The notes: a model not told the origin generated them from the sequence alone. 64,000 nucleotides of DNA from Orientallactaga sibirica (GCA_036365145.1 JAEOAD010001279.1:17651-81650); one strand, 5' to 3'; positions 20,231-30,473 are shown, numbered from the stretch's first letter. Numbers and translations: made by a program.

Positions 20231-23200
20231 CTGGGGAAGAAGAAATAACAAGAATCTGTGAGAGCCCTGAGAAGATGAGGCTGGAGGAGAATTGTGGGGT
20301 GTCTGACCTCCCCACGTGCTCCGTGTGCACCACCCCACAGGGGTAACCCCACTCCCCACACTTACTCGGAGCCTGAGCATAGTTTCCTCCTTTTCCACCT
20401 GTGAGAGGAAAAACTGTGAGAGACAGTGACGTCATGTGCCCAGGAATGTGCAATGACTGTGAGGACAGACCCAGGAAGGGTAAGGAGGTGTGCTCCATGA
20501 ACTCTGGAAAGGTCCCCATGTCCCCAGTCAGCAGGGTGATAAATCTGTCCTTCATTATATATATATACATATTTTGGTGTTTTGAGGTAGAGTTTCACTC
20601 TGGCCCAGGCTAACCTGGAATTAACTATGCCGTCTCAGGGAGGCCTCGAACTCATGGCGATCCTCCTACCTCTGCCTCCCGAGTGCTGGGATTAAAGGCG
20701 TGTGCCACCACGCCCAGGCATTTTCCATATTCTTTAGAGTGACAGCACCCTGGATCAGGCTGGGCAGCACGAGTGAGTGGACAGTACTTCCCCTCAGTGA
20801 CCCAGGGCACACTTGCAAAAGGGCTCAAAGAGAAGACTGGGAGCCTGACCCGGCTACCTGATTTCCTCCTCCTCCTCCTCCTAACCACAAAGACAGCGAC
20901 CACGACAACCACAAGGACAGCGACCACGACACCCATAAAGACAGCGACCACTGCTTTGGTGAAGATGGGGCGCTGAGGTGGTTCTGGGAAGACAATGCAG
21001 GATGAGGACCCTCACTCCCAACTCTCAGCCCTGACTCTGCTCAGCTTCTCCAGGGCTCCTGTGTCCCCGTACCCATCCCCATCCTCACCCCATCTCACGG
21101 TGAGGGGCTCACGCAGCCCTTCGTGCTGCACATGGCACGTGTATTTCTGCTCCTCTCCGGAGGGCACCACCACAGCAGCCCACTTCTGGAACCTTCCATC
21201 CCCTGAAGGCCTGGTCTCCACGAGCTCCATGTCCTGGGTCAGGTCCTCTCCTTCCCGCTCCCAGGTCAGGGTGATCTCCTTGGGGTAGAAGTACCTGGCC
21301 CAGCACCTCAGGGTGACGCCCCCTTCAGGTCTGGGGTGGTGGGTCACCTGTGACTTCGGAGGGTCTGGGGAAAGAGGTGGGAAATTCAAACCTTTCCATT
21401 CACCTGGAGAACCCCAGCAATACTGGTAGGACAGTTCTGGGAATGGACTGGAGGAATGATCGGAGTGGGGAGGGGACACCCACACAGACGCCTGAACATG
21501 GAAAGGGTGTATGGCACAATACAGGCCTGGTCTAGCCAGACCGCATGGCAAAAGACAACAGGAAGTGGCTTCTGTAAAAATCCTACTACGAGATGTCCTG
21601 TCCAGAGACAAGCTGTCATTGGTCACCCAAAGGGTCCCCATGCAAAGATTAACAGCCCCTTAAAACCCATGTACACTTCCTGAATAAGCAGTTTGTGGGT
21701 TCTCGCCACTTTCACCCAACTCCCGGAGTCTCGTGAGCTGCTCACCCCAATTCGGCAGAGACCCTATCGTCCCTCCTGAGCTGGCCTTGGGGGGACCCCA
21801 ACATCTGGCGCCTGAACAGGGACCCTCTGGACGTCGGTGTTTTAGCGAGACACCCCATCCGTGACCCCTGCCCCATCGGCATCTGGCGAGATGCCCAGTG
21901 AGCTGGTGAGCAGCCCCTCGGCGTTTGGCAGAACGGCAAAACGCCCAGTTCTTCGAGAAGCCCCCTCGGCGAGTAGCCCCCTCGGCGATGCCTCCTCCTT
22001 GAAAGTTCGGCGAGCAAAGCGCCCAGTTCTTCATTGGTGAGAGAAAACGGCTAACGGTTGCCTGTGGGTGAGCAGGCAGCCCCTTACCCCCTTCTTTCTT
22101 TCTTTGTCCTCACCTTCCCCCCCAGTAAGGCACACACTGCCGCACGGCCCTAAGCCTGTGTTGGACCCTCCCCGCTAAACACAAGACACGTGGGTCCTAA
22201 ACAATCTATCCGTATGTCTCAGCTGGCCCCAGCTTTAGGACTTGTGGTTTGCATGATTATCCTCTGGTCTATCATCTTTGATCTGGGTTATTATTTTCTC
22301 AGTCTCTTTGATTCAGGAGTGTCCCAGCCCAGCCCCCATCAAACAACACCACGTGGCAATGGGCAACCTCCTGGACATTGCAAGCTCTTAAGGCCCTCCT
22401 TCTGCAATGTGGCTTAAAATTAAAAACAAAAAGACCTCCATAGCTTTTGGGATGAAACTCTTGTTTTAGCCCCATGGATCACTCAGGAGAACATCTGGGA
22501 CACTAACATTTGGTCGGGTCCTAGTCCTTGCCAAAAAAACACGAAGTTTATAAAAGGCACACCTTCCCTACTCCATTCCCTCCTTGCCATAATTGCCGGC
22601 CTTAAAGGCTGCACAGTACAGGAAATCATTTATGCCCATAACAAACAATATGAAGAGAAACCTGAATTGACTCTTCACAGCTCGTCTCTCCCAGCCCCCT
22701 CTTCCGATAACTCGGATGAGGAGGAACTAAAACCTTTAAATGATAATAAGCTGCCACACCAACCCCTCCTGCATGGCCACACTTGCAACTGCCCCTCCCC
22801 TCATTACCCTTCCAAGGACCTCCCCTGCTCAGCCCTGGACACACCCAGGTGACTGCCGGTTCCCTGACACGCCCTTCGCCGCCTTCCCTGTTAACGCAGG
22901 GCCGGATGCGACAATCAGGCCATGGCTCCCCACCCCCTCTTTGATCTGGCCCTCATCCGTAAGGCAGCCCAGGAATCCGGCGTTGATTCTGCTTACTTTG
23001 AACAAGTCCTTTTACAATGGGCCATCCATCTTCAGACTTATTATGACTGGTATTCCCTCCTCAAGGCAGTTCTTCTCCCCTCTGAATTCCTCCAATGGAA
23101 AGCACTCTATAGTGACCTGGCGGAATCCCAGGCCCGCCAAAATCTTAGGGATGGAATTCCAATTACCTTGGACATGCTCCTTGGCACAGGACCTTATACA

Positions 23201-26200
23201 GACCCTGTATCACAAGCCACAGTGGGCATACACGCCTACTTTGACCAAATTAAATCGTTATCTCTTCAAGGGCTTAAGGCCTGCCTCCCCAGAAGCCGGA
23301 TACCTATTTTCGTAATCTGGTCAGGGCGCTTCTGAGGGCTTCACAGATTTTCCTCTCGTGTGACAGAGTCCGTGGACGTCAGACTCCCCTGGCCCCACCA
23401 GGGCCCAACTGGCATGGGAAGGAGCATCCGCAGCGTAATGCTGGGTAATGAGGACCTCCATAAATGGATTGTAGCTACCAAGGATATCAATCCTGTGTCT
23501 GCCCCTCGAGGCCCTGGCCGCCTCAATACAAACCCTGACCATGGGTCAAAAGCCCACCCAACAACCACCCCTCTGCTGGGGCTGTGGCAAACCGGGACAC
23601 CTTCAGAGGACCTGTCCAAACACAACTAAGCCTATTTTCAGGCCCCAAACCCCTGCCCTAAATGTCAAAGGGGGTATCATTGGGCCAAGGATTGTAAAAA
23701 TTCTCTGCCTTTAAACTTCCCCAGGGGCAACCCTTGCAAGTAAGAGGGAACAACCCCACATTAGATGGACTCTGCCTGTTTATGACCATTCACCCTGCAT
23801 CTCTGTCCTTTTGGATGGGGTTGAATTCAAGGGCATAGTAGACACAGAACGGATGCCACTATTATCTCTGCCAACGATGCACTCCCATGCCCAATTGGGG
23901 CCTATAAAGAGGGTCCCAATATTAGGGGTGTTGGGGGACAACAGACTACTAGACAGGTTAGAGACCAGTTACATGGAAAGACTGATGGCAACACGGGGAA
24001 TTCTTCCCCCTAGTAGCAAATGTCCCAATACCCTCTGGGGAAGAGACCTCCTTACTGACATGGGTGTTGTCATAACAACAGATGACCAGGCCTTTTATGA
24101 TGATATTATTGCCCATGATACTATTGGTCTTTCAGGGCGACCCAACCCCTCAAAACCACCCGCCATTCATCATCACCCCAATTCTAGAGGCCACTGTCCG
24201 ATCCCCTACCGCTCCCACAGTGGGATACCACGGAACCCATTTGGGTCGAACAGTGGCCTATACTAGAACCTAAATTAACTGTTCTCAAATCCCTTATTCA
24301 AGAACAGCTTGCTCTTGGCCATATTGAGCCCTCTATTACATAATTCCCCCATCTTTGTCATTAAAAGAAAATGGGTAAACATAGACTGCTCCAAGACCTT
24401 CGCCAGGTTAATAAACATATGTTAAAAATGGGCTCTTTTCAGACAGGCCTTCCCCACCCTGGAGCCATCCCTACTAACCACCATATAGTTATCTTAGATA
24501 TTAAAGATTGCTTTTTCTCTATCCTTTGGCAGCAGAGGACAGGCCCTATTTTGCCTTTACTGTGTGGGAGCCCAACCACTCTATCCCAGCTAAAAGATAT
24601 CAATGGAGGTTCTTTCCCAGGGCATGAAAAATAGTCCTTCTATGTGCCAAAGAGAATACAATCTAAGTGCCTTCTTGTTCATTACATGGATGATCTTTTG
24701 ATTGCACATACCTCAAAAACTGCCCTTTTGGACCTTCTTAAATTACTCATTGAGGACCTCAAAAAACTTGGGTTTGCCATAGGGAAGGAAAAAATTCAAA
24801 CAGTGCCCCCTTTTGGATTTTTAGGATACAAAATTTCCACTACTATACAACCACTTACCCCTCATCTTCTAATAAAGGACCATTATTCTCTCAATGATCT
24901 CCAAAAAAGCCAAATTAACTGGCTCAAACCTTTCTTACCCATCCCTCCTAGTGAACTCCTACCACTTTATGACCTCCTTAGAGTTACTGACAACCCTTCA
25001 AGAAAAATTCCTCTAAATCATCACTCCAAAAATTTGTTACATAAAATATCCCACTACCTCTTTTCTATGACCCTCGCAACATATGACCCATCTGCTCCAA
25101 TTCTAAATGTAGTCCTTTGGACGACAGGAGCACCATTGGGAGTCATCTGGCAAAACCAATCGCCCCTTTACTGGGTACATCCCTCATGGGCACAGGCCCA
25201 TAAACTCACCACCAACCTACAAGCAATGCTCCTCATAGCAATTAAGACACGCACCTACACTAATAAAATCTATAATACAGAACCCTCCCAAAATAATTCT
25301 GCCCATCCCCATGTCTGAACTTCAACTTCCCCCTTTTCCACATCCTAATGGCAGGATTCCCCCAATGAGATAGATAACCAGCCCACAAACTACTCCAATC
25401 CCTAATGGCTTTACCCATCAAGACTAACTATTTCTCCAGGCCTTCCGGTCAGCCTATACCCTTAGCAGCCTCGGCCTTTACAGATGCCAATAAACATACC
25501 TATGGGCTAATTATTAAGAGAGCCAATCGATCAGATGAGGCCCTTAAGTTCCCTAACCCCATTCAGTCCAGCTAGGAGAACTATATGCCATCATCAGAGT
25601 CTTAGAGCTCTGTCAACAAGAGCCTGTCAACATATTCTCTGACAGCAGTTACGCTGTTCAAATGACAAAGGTACTGCCCTTAGCCAATCCCAGGCCCTCT
25701 CATCATCCCATAGACATTGCCATCTCCGCTTTACAATTGCAGATGGAAAACAGATCCTACCCTTGGTTTATTGAGCATGTTCGCTCACACACTGGCCTGC
25801 CTGGCTTTATTGCTGATGGAAATTCACAGGTAGACAAATTTATTGCTGTCTCCTCCTTGCCACCTTTAGAACAAGCCAGACGTTTACACCAAAGGTTCCA
25901 TCTATCCCCCACTAATCTAAAAACCCTATATCCTGAGCAGCCAATGCAAACATTTAACCCGTGACTTGTAAGCCCCCTAGCCCCCTGGGCCCCCTACAGC
26001 CTCAAGGAGTCAATCCTAGAGGCCTTACCCCAAATTCTATCTGGCAGTGGATGTTACCCACATACCTTCCTTTGGTAACCTCAAATATGTCCATGTCATT
26101 GTGGACACTTACTCTAAGCTTACTTTTGCTATTGCTCTCTCTGGGGAAAAGGCATCCCATGTTATTAAGGCAACAAAACTGCTATGTTAGTCATGGGCGT

Positions 26201-29200
26201 GCCCTGGTCAATTAAAACAGACAATGGCCCTGCATACACATCTGCCCAATTCACATCCTTCATGGAATCTTGGGAATAAAACACTCCCTTCCCTACAACC
26301 CACAAGGACAGGCCATCGTGGAAAGAACAAACCGGACCCTAAAGGAACTAATTATAAAACAAAAGTCCACTATGTCGCCCAAGGACTTGGCCCTAGTGGA
26401 AGCTCTTTTCACCCTCAATTTTCTTACCTTTGATGAGGCAGGACTCTCCCCAGCCTACAAACATTGGAGACCCCAACCAACCACAACACCCTTACCCTTA
26501 GTCCGCTGGAAAGATCCTCTTACTAATATTTGGAGGGGCCCCACCCTCTTTAACGCAGGGCCGAGGGTATGCTTGTGTCTTCCAGAAACTTCACAGATCC
26601 CAGTTTGGGTTCCTGCCAGAAACGTCCGTCCAGGACTCAGCGACCACCCTTACTGCCCCAGACCCCTCAGTCACGGGACTTTAAACTTATTTCCCCACCG
26701 CCACTGACCAGCGACCAGCCTTGCTGAAGAAGATGATGCCAGATCCCTCAGACTACATACAGGACTTTAAACTTATTTCCCTCCACCAGCCACTGACTCA
26801 AATGACCAGCCTTGCTGAAGAAGATGATGCCAGACCCCTCAGACTACATATGGGACTTTAAACTTATCCCCCCACCTAGCTATAAATTCCTTTCCAACTC
26901 CTTTCATTACATTGAGCTGCTACCATTAAGGACACTCAATGCTACTGACCTAGGGTGAACTCACCCAGCAACCTGTCCTACCCCAGTCTTCTTCAGGCTC
27001 TCTAGTTGATTCTTGCTTGCTGGGACTGTTCACATGCCACAGAGCCCGCCAACTTGGCCCTTCCATGCCTCCTAGGCAACAGCCTCATATGTATGGTACA
27101 ATACAGGCCTGGTCCTAGCCAGACCTCATGCTAAAAGCCATACCAGGCCATACCCTCGGTTTTTCTCACCAGGATGGCAGCCAGCCCAGGACGGGTAAGA
27201 TTCCATGAGATGGGGCAACCTAAGACAGGCACTGTCACATGTGATGATCCCTTGGGGCCTGGGTTCAACAATGGCTTTCCAAAAGCCATACCAGGCTATC
27301 CCCTTGGGTTTCCTCACCTAGGTGGCATTTGGCCCATGACGGGTAAGTCTCCATGAGATGGATCAACCTAAGACAGGCACTGTCACGTATGATGATCCCT
27401 TGGGGCCTGGGTTCAACAATGGCTTGGCAATAAACCATACCTCTCAGGGTTGCCAATAATAAAAACAAAAGGAGGATATGTATGGCACAATACAGGCCTG
27501 GTCCTAGCCAGACCGCATGGCAAAAGACAACTTTCCATGGCGTTTTGTGAGGCTTGATGTGACAAAAGTTACAGCCCCATGCTCGCGAGAGGCCTACTAC
27601 AGATGTCCTGTCCAGAGACAAGCTGTCATTGGTCACCAAAAGGGGACCGCCCCATGCAAAGATTAACAGCCCCTTAAAACCCATGTACACTTCCTGAATA
27701 AACGAAGTTTGTGGGTTCTCGCTCCCACTTTCACCCAACTCCCGGAGTCTGTGTCGTGACTGCTGCTCACCCCATTCGGCAGAGACCCGACGTCCCTCCT
27801 GAGCTGGCCTTGGGGGGGAACAAAAGGGGACAGTGGAGGCTGTTTGCAAAGATGAAGAGACAGGTCAGGTAGTAGATTCCACATCTCCCATCAGAAAAAG
27901 GAGGGGAGAAGAGACAGCATGACCAGACATATTGGTTGTGGGCAGAGACCCCAGCCTGACAGGGACCCTGGACCCCAATGGTGCCTGGAAGGGGCTTGCT
28001 GGTTGGTGATTTCAGGGATCTCCCTCCTGACTGACCCTGAAGTGTCCTGAGAGCAGGGGGATCCTCCAGAGTCACTCGGGCCAGGATCAGGAAACCTTGG
28101 GGTCTCCTGACCCCAGAGAGAGGCAGCAGAGCATGTCAGCTGAGCCCAGTGTCCACCTCCTGGGGAGACAGGCGCCCCCGACCCAGGACAGACCGAGAAG
28201 CATCCCCATGGCCTCCCTCACCTGTGCGCAGCAGTGTCTCCTTCCCGTTCTGCAGGTATCTTCCGAGGGACTCCACGCAAGTGCCCTCCAGGTAGGCCCT
28301 CCTGCGCTCTGCCTCATCAGCCTGCTCCCACTTGCGCCGGGTGATCTGAGCCGCCATGTCGGCCGCGGTCCAGGAGCGCAGGTCGTCGTTCAGGGAGATG
28401 TAATCGCGGCCGTCATAGGCCTGTTGCTCGTACCCGCGGAGGAGGCGTCCATCAGGACCCACGGAGCAGCCAGACATCCGCTGGATGGTGTGAGAGCCTG
28501 GCCGCGCCCCAGGCCGTCAGCCCCGCCCCGCCCCGCCCCGCCCTCCGCCCCGGGGCTCCGCGTGAAGTGAAAATGAAACCCAGCCTCGTCCCCGCTCAGC
28601 ACCCCGCGGTCCCGCATCTCCCCGCGGACGCTCGGGCGCGGACGTCCCGTGGGGTCCTGCGGGGTGACGTCCTCGCGCCCGGGCCGCTCACCGCCTTCGC
28701 TCTGGTTGTAGTATCCCAGCGCCGTCCGCAGGCTCACACGGAAAATCTCTGCGCTGTTCTGTAAGATCCTCGTCCCCCTGTCCCAGTAGTCGGGACCCTC
28801 CTGCCGCATCCACGGCGCCCAAGGCTCCATCCTCGGCGTCGCCGCGTCGCTGTCGAAGCGCACGAACGGCGTGTCGTCCACGTAGCCGACGACGATGAAC
28901 CGGGGCTCCCCGCGGCCGGGCCGGGACACGGCGGTGTGGAAGTAGAGCAGCGAGTGGGAGCCTGGGGAGGACGCGCGCTGAGACCCCGCGGACCCGGGCC
29001 AGGGCGGGGCCGTCCGGCGTGCAACCCCGGGAGGGCCAGGGCGGGGCCGTCCGGCGGGCACCCCCGGGAGGGTCTGGGCGAGGGCCGACGTGCGGCGTCC
29101 CCGGGCCCCCAGGCCGTGTCCGCCCCTCCGTCCACCACGCACTCACCGGCCCAGGTCTCGCTCAGGCCCAGGGCGGCCGCGAGTAGCAGGAGCAGCGTGC

Positions 29201-29210
29201 GGGGCGACAT
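20187..29210 (-). CDS. MHC class I heavy chain, seven coding exons
   Basis: Single-pass membrane glycoprotein that would bind beta-2-microglobulin and present peptides to CD8 T cells. The coding exons (29147-29210, 28692-28961, 28222-28497, 21089-21364, 20858-20983, 20366-20398, 20187-20230) add up to 1089 bp, or 362 residues plus stop. No frameshift or internal stop is seen and every junction has GT/AG. In mature numbering Tyr7, Tyr59, Tyr84, Thr143, Lys146, Trp147, Tyr159 and Tyr171 (peptide-end binding), Cys101-Cys164, Cys203-Cys259, the N86-Q-S glycosylation site and the CD8-loop Gln226/Asp227/Glu229 are conserved. This suggests a classical-type molecule; Trp167 is Ser and Tyr99 is Ser. 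Oddities: a repeat-built transmembrane helix, a stop three residues early, and a 6.3-kb provirus in intron 3. A non-classical gene cannot be excluded. Confidence 0.95.
20366..20398 (-). CDS. class I exon 6 (cytoplasmic tail)
   Basis: 33 bp as in HLA genes, encoding [11 protein letters not shown] including the conserved Tyr of the endocytic tail motif. Acceptor TCTCACAG, donor GTAAGT. Confidence 0.93.
20571..20719 (-). repeat. B1 SINE in class I intron 5
   Basis: It lies between exons 5 and 6. B1-sense is the same strand as the gene. Confidence 0.9.
20858..20983 (-). CDS. class I exon 5 (connecting peptide and transmembrane)
   Basis: Encodes [11 protein letters not shown], then about 23 hydrophobic residues nearly all Val, Ala, Phe and Leu, then six Arg and Lys-Ser. 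At DNA level the hydrophobic part is three consecutive 24-bp units starting GTGGTCGCTGTC, and the Arg run is AGG repeated. The donor is GTAGCC. Confidence 0.93.
21089..21364 (-). CDS. class I exon 4 (alpha-3, C1-set Ig domain)
   Basis: 276 bp. Starts [11 protein letters not shown] and contains [18 protein letters not shown], then the [19 protein letters not shown]8-contact region and [10 protein letters not shown]. Acceptor TTTCCCCAG, donor GTGAGG. Confidence 0.95.
21365..21501 (-). other. class I intron 3, part downstream of the provirus
   Basis: Original intron sequence between exon 4 and the provirus target duplication (AAAGGG 21502-21507). Confidence 0.8.
21508..21803 (+). mobile_element. 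provirus 5' LTR (short form)
   Basis: 296 bp, from TGTATGGCACAATACAGG to GGGACCCCAACA. Contains an ATTGG box, an AATAA-type polyadenylation region (AATAAGCAG, degraded) and several 1-2-base deletions relative to the 3' LTR. It lacks the about 60-bp segment found at 27537-27597 of the 3' LTR. Confidence 0.9.
21806..21823 (+). other. primer-binding site, tRNA-Lys type
   Basis: TGGCGCCTGAACAGGGAC lies two bases after the LTR end. It is complementary to the 3' end of tRNA-Lys3 except for one C-to-T change. Confidence 0.88.
22190..23735 (+). pseudogene. provirus gag remnant
   Basis: The frame opens with GTG-Gly-Pro-Lys, where a start codon and a myristoylated Gly would be expected (inferred). 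A capsid-like stretch lies at 22922-23335, with a beta-retroviral type sequence around [18 protein letters not shown]. Two CCHC zinc knuckles are recognisable, [14 protein letters not shown] near 23574 and [11 protein letters not shown] near 23668, in different frames. Frameshifts and stops separate the pieces. Confidence 0.78.
23780..24275 (+). pseudogene. provirus protease remnant
   Basis: FKGIVDTE stands where the catalytic DTG-Ala would lie, so the active site is altered. The downstream [11 protein letters not shown] is typical of the C-terminal part of retroviral aspartic proteases. Confidence 0.65.
24205..25320 (+). pseudogene. provirus reverse transcriptase remnant
   Basis: WVEQWPILE and LLQDLRQVN belong to the fingers region and YMDDLLIAH (near 24688) is the catalytic box. 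The palm segment just before it is deleted and frameshifted around 24530-24645. The thumb/connection part is open from 24644 to 25318. It is not able to encode an intact enzyme. Confidence 0.82.
25470..25964 (+). pseudogene. provirus RNase H remnant
   Basis: [20 protein letters not shown] and [10 protein letters not shown] mark the RNase H core, spread over two frames with stops near 25575. Confidence 0.75.
25880..26707 (+). pseudogene. provirus integrase remnant
   Basis: The His-rich N-terminal part is at about 25885. The core is broken by stops at 25964-26215, but TDNGPAYTS and [17 protein letters not shown], which carry the second Asp and the Glu of the catalytic triad, are preserved. WVPARN near 26613 is the C-terminal domain. 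Confidence 0.8.
26690..26880 (+). repeat. about 85-bp tandem duplication after integrase
   Basis: GACTTTAAACTTATTTCCC recurs at about 26680, 26763 and 26853, with CCAGCCTTGCTGAAGAAGAT between the copies. No env-like frame follows. Confidence 0.8.
27090..27465 (+). repeat. LTR-start copy plus two about 160-bp tandem units before the polypurine tract
   Basis: 27090 starts TGTATGGTACAATACAGG like the LTR. Two tandem units (about 27130-27285 and 27286-27445) then share ATGGCAGCC/GACGGGTAAG, CAACCTAAGACAGGCACTGT and TGATGATCCCTTGGGGCCTG. Confidence 0.85.
27479..27822 (+). mobile_element. provirus 3' LTR
   Basis: 344 bp, preceded by the polypurine-like AAAACAAAAGGAGGATA. AATAAA is intact at about 27697. 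It is followed by the AAAGGG duplication and then class I intron. Confidence 0.9.
27829..28221 (-). other. class I intron 3, part upstream of the provirus
   Basis: Ordinary intron sequence next to the exon 3 donor (GTGAGGG). Confidence 0.8.
28222..28497 (-). CDS. class I exon 3 (alpha-2 domain)
   Basis: 276 bp. Starts [17 protein letters not shown] and contains [19 protein letters not shown] and [15 protein letters not shown]. Cys101 and Cys164 and the residues that clamp the peptide C-terminus (Thr143, Lys146, Trp147) are present. Confidence 0.96.
28692..28961 (-). CDS. class I exon 2 (alpha-1 domain)
   Basis: 270 bp. Starts [20 protein letters not shown] and contains [19 protein letters not shown] and GYYNQSE, with the Asn86 glycosylation site. 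Acceptor CTCCCCAG, donor GTGAGC. Confidence 0.96.
29147..29210 (-). CDS. class I exon 1 (signal peptide)
   Basis: [20 protein letters not shown] then Ala, typical class I leader, donor GTGAGTG. The start was chosen because it is the first ATG after the TATA box and gives the canonical M-x-P-R-T-L-L start. Confidence 0.94.
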
Positions 29211-29216
29211 CGCTCC

Positions 29217-29430
29217 CTATGGGGACTCCGGCCTGTCTGAGTCCCCGCGCGGTCCCCGCTGTCCTTTATAACCCGGGAGGGGCTGCGCGCTGATTGGCCG
29301 CTCCTGGAAGCTTCTGACCAATGAGAGCGAGAGTGTGGTACGTGTCATCAGTGTCCTGGCAAAAGGAGCCCAGCGGGGTTGGTGGATGAAGAAGTGAAAG
29401 TCCAAGAGATGGGGAATCCCCGAGGCTGGG
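29217..29430 (-). promoter_or_regulatory. class I promoter (left, functional-looking copy)
   Basis: On the minus strand, from distal to proximal: kB site GGGGATTCCCC (29411-29421), ISRE-like ACTTTCACTTC (about 29389-29401), X2/CRE-like TGATGACACG (29341-29350), a Y-like box CTCATTGGTCAG (29314-29325), a CCAAT box GGCCAATCA (29291-29299) and TATA (TTATAAAGG about 29262-29270). These are the sites through which NF-kB, IRF and the RFX/CIITA/NLRC5 enhanceosome control class I genes. Confidence 0.88.
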
Positions 29431-29574
29431 CTTCCCCACCGCGGGACCCCCCGGCCTGACCCGGGACTGTGTCCCCCGCCCCGCCCGTGTCCTCCAGACC
29501 CGTGGACTCGTCACGAGTCGAGGGCGGAGGTCTTAGCCACACAAGTTTTCTTGTTTTTCTCCTTTTCCGAAATA

Positions 29575-29715
29575 GCCTTGTGGGAATTGTGTCTGTGCAG
29601 ATGTCTCAGTGGTTAGAGGCACTTGCTTGCAAAATAGACTTACCTATATTACTTTTCTAGAACTTTCACAAAATGGTTATTTCAACATAGCCTAAACTTG
29701 TTATGTTCAAGATAG
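29575..29715 (+). repeat. SINE-head-like segment in the left promoter arm
   Basis: CAGATGTCTCAGTGGTTAGA followed by GGCACTTGCTTGCAAA resembles a tRNA-SINE head. The same segment exists mirrored at about 30728-30775. Confidence 0.55.
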
Positions 29716-29868
29716 GGCCGGGCATAGTGGCGTAGGCCTTTAATCCCAGCACTCAGGAGGCAGAGGTAGGAGGATTGCTGTGAGTTTGAGGCCACCCTGA
29801 GACTGCATAGTGAATTCCACGTCAGCCTGGGCTAGAGCGACACCCTACCTCGAAAAACAAAACAAAAA
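29715..29868 (+). repeat. B1 SINE in the left arm, shared with the right arm
   Basis: Preceded by CAAGATAGGGCCGGGC, as is the mirrored B1 at 30512-30640. Both share the unusual GAGCGACACCCTACCTCG end. Confidence 0.88.
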
Positions 29869-29883
29869 AAAATTAATACTAAT

Positions 29884-30040
29884 AGCCGGTCGTGGTGGCA
29901 CGCCTTTAATCCCAGCACACTCGGGAGGCAGACGTAGGAGGGTCGCTGTGAGTTCAAGGCCCCCCTGAGACTACATAGTGAATTCCAGGTCAGCCTGAGC
30001 TAGAGTGAGACCCTACCTGGAAAAACTAAACAAAAATAAA
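29884..30040 (+). repeat. B1 SINE in the spacer of the inverted duplication
   Basis: Complete copy, not matched in the other arm. Confidence 0.9.
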
Positions 30041-30473
30041 TAAAATAATAATATTCAAGATTGGACTGCCCATGTATTATTCTCAATGGTTGCAAACAGC
30101 CTGTGTCTCAACTTGCCTGGATTTGACCTATTCTTTGACTTTTCCGCACAGTGACGTGGGTTCAGAGACCCTGATGGAAACTCTCTTCAGTGCAGGGAAA
30201 CACGGGTCTGAAGGTCAAACTCCAGCTCTGCTGTGCTTGGGACCATAAACAGCCTTCAGTGCTGAGACTCTGGAGATCCTTCTGGACAAATGACCAACCC
30301 ATGGAGAATAGGAGAGGACAGAGGGACGCTCAGAGAAAGTGACTGTCAACCCTCATCCAAGCTGGCTTCCCACTGGGGAGTGGACACTTCTGAGCCACCT
30401 CTCTCGAGGATTCTGTTCTGAAGTTACTTTCACTTCTGGCTGCATATTGTCTCTGTGTTTTCAATTTTAAATG
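30041..30473. other. spacer between inverted arms
   Basis: No gene or repeat recognised; a short plus-strand B1 scrap (CCCAGCACTCAGGAGGCAGA) lies at about 30480-30505. Confidence 0.5.

Larger units (their letters stand above)
21508..27822 (+). mobile_element. defective beta-like (class II) provirus in class I intron 3, antisense to the gene
   Basis: Bounded by TGTATGG...CAACA-type LTRs with a perfect 6-bp target duplication AAAGGG (21502-21507 and 27823-27828). Order is LTR, tRNA-Lys-type primer site, gag, pro, pol (RT, RNase H, integrase), polypurine tract, LTR. All frames are interrupted and there is no env-like region between integrase and the tract. Without it, intron 3 would be about 0.5 kb, the usual size. 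Confidence 0.92.
28300..29540. promoter_or_regulatory. CpG island over exons 1-3 and promoter
   Basis: Dense CpG and GC-rich sequence, sharply different from the flanking AT-rich DNA; typical of an actively maintained class I 5' end. Confidence 0.8.

Noticed and set aside
28688..29271. Alternative long frames over the class I 5' end (152, 158 and 111 codons)
   Set aside because: GC-rich CpG-island shadows of the real exons 1 and 2; they run through introns.
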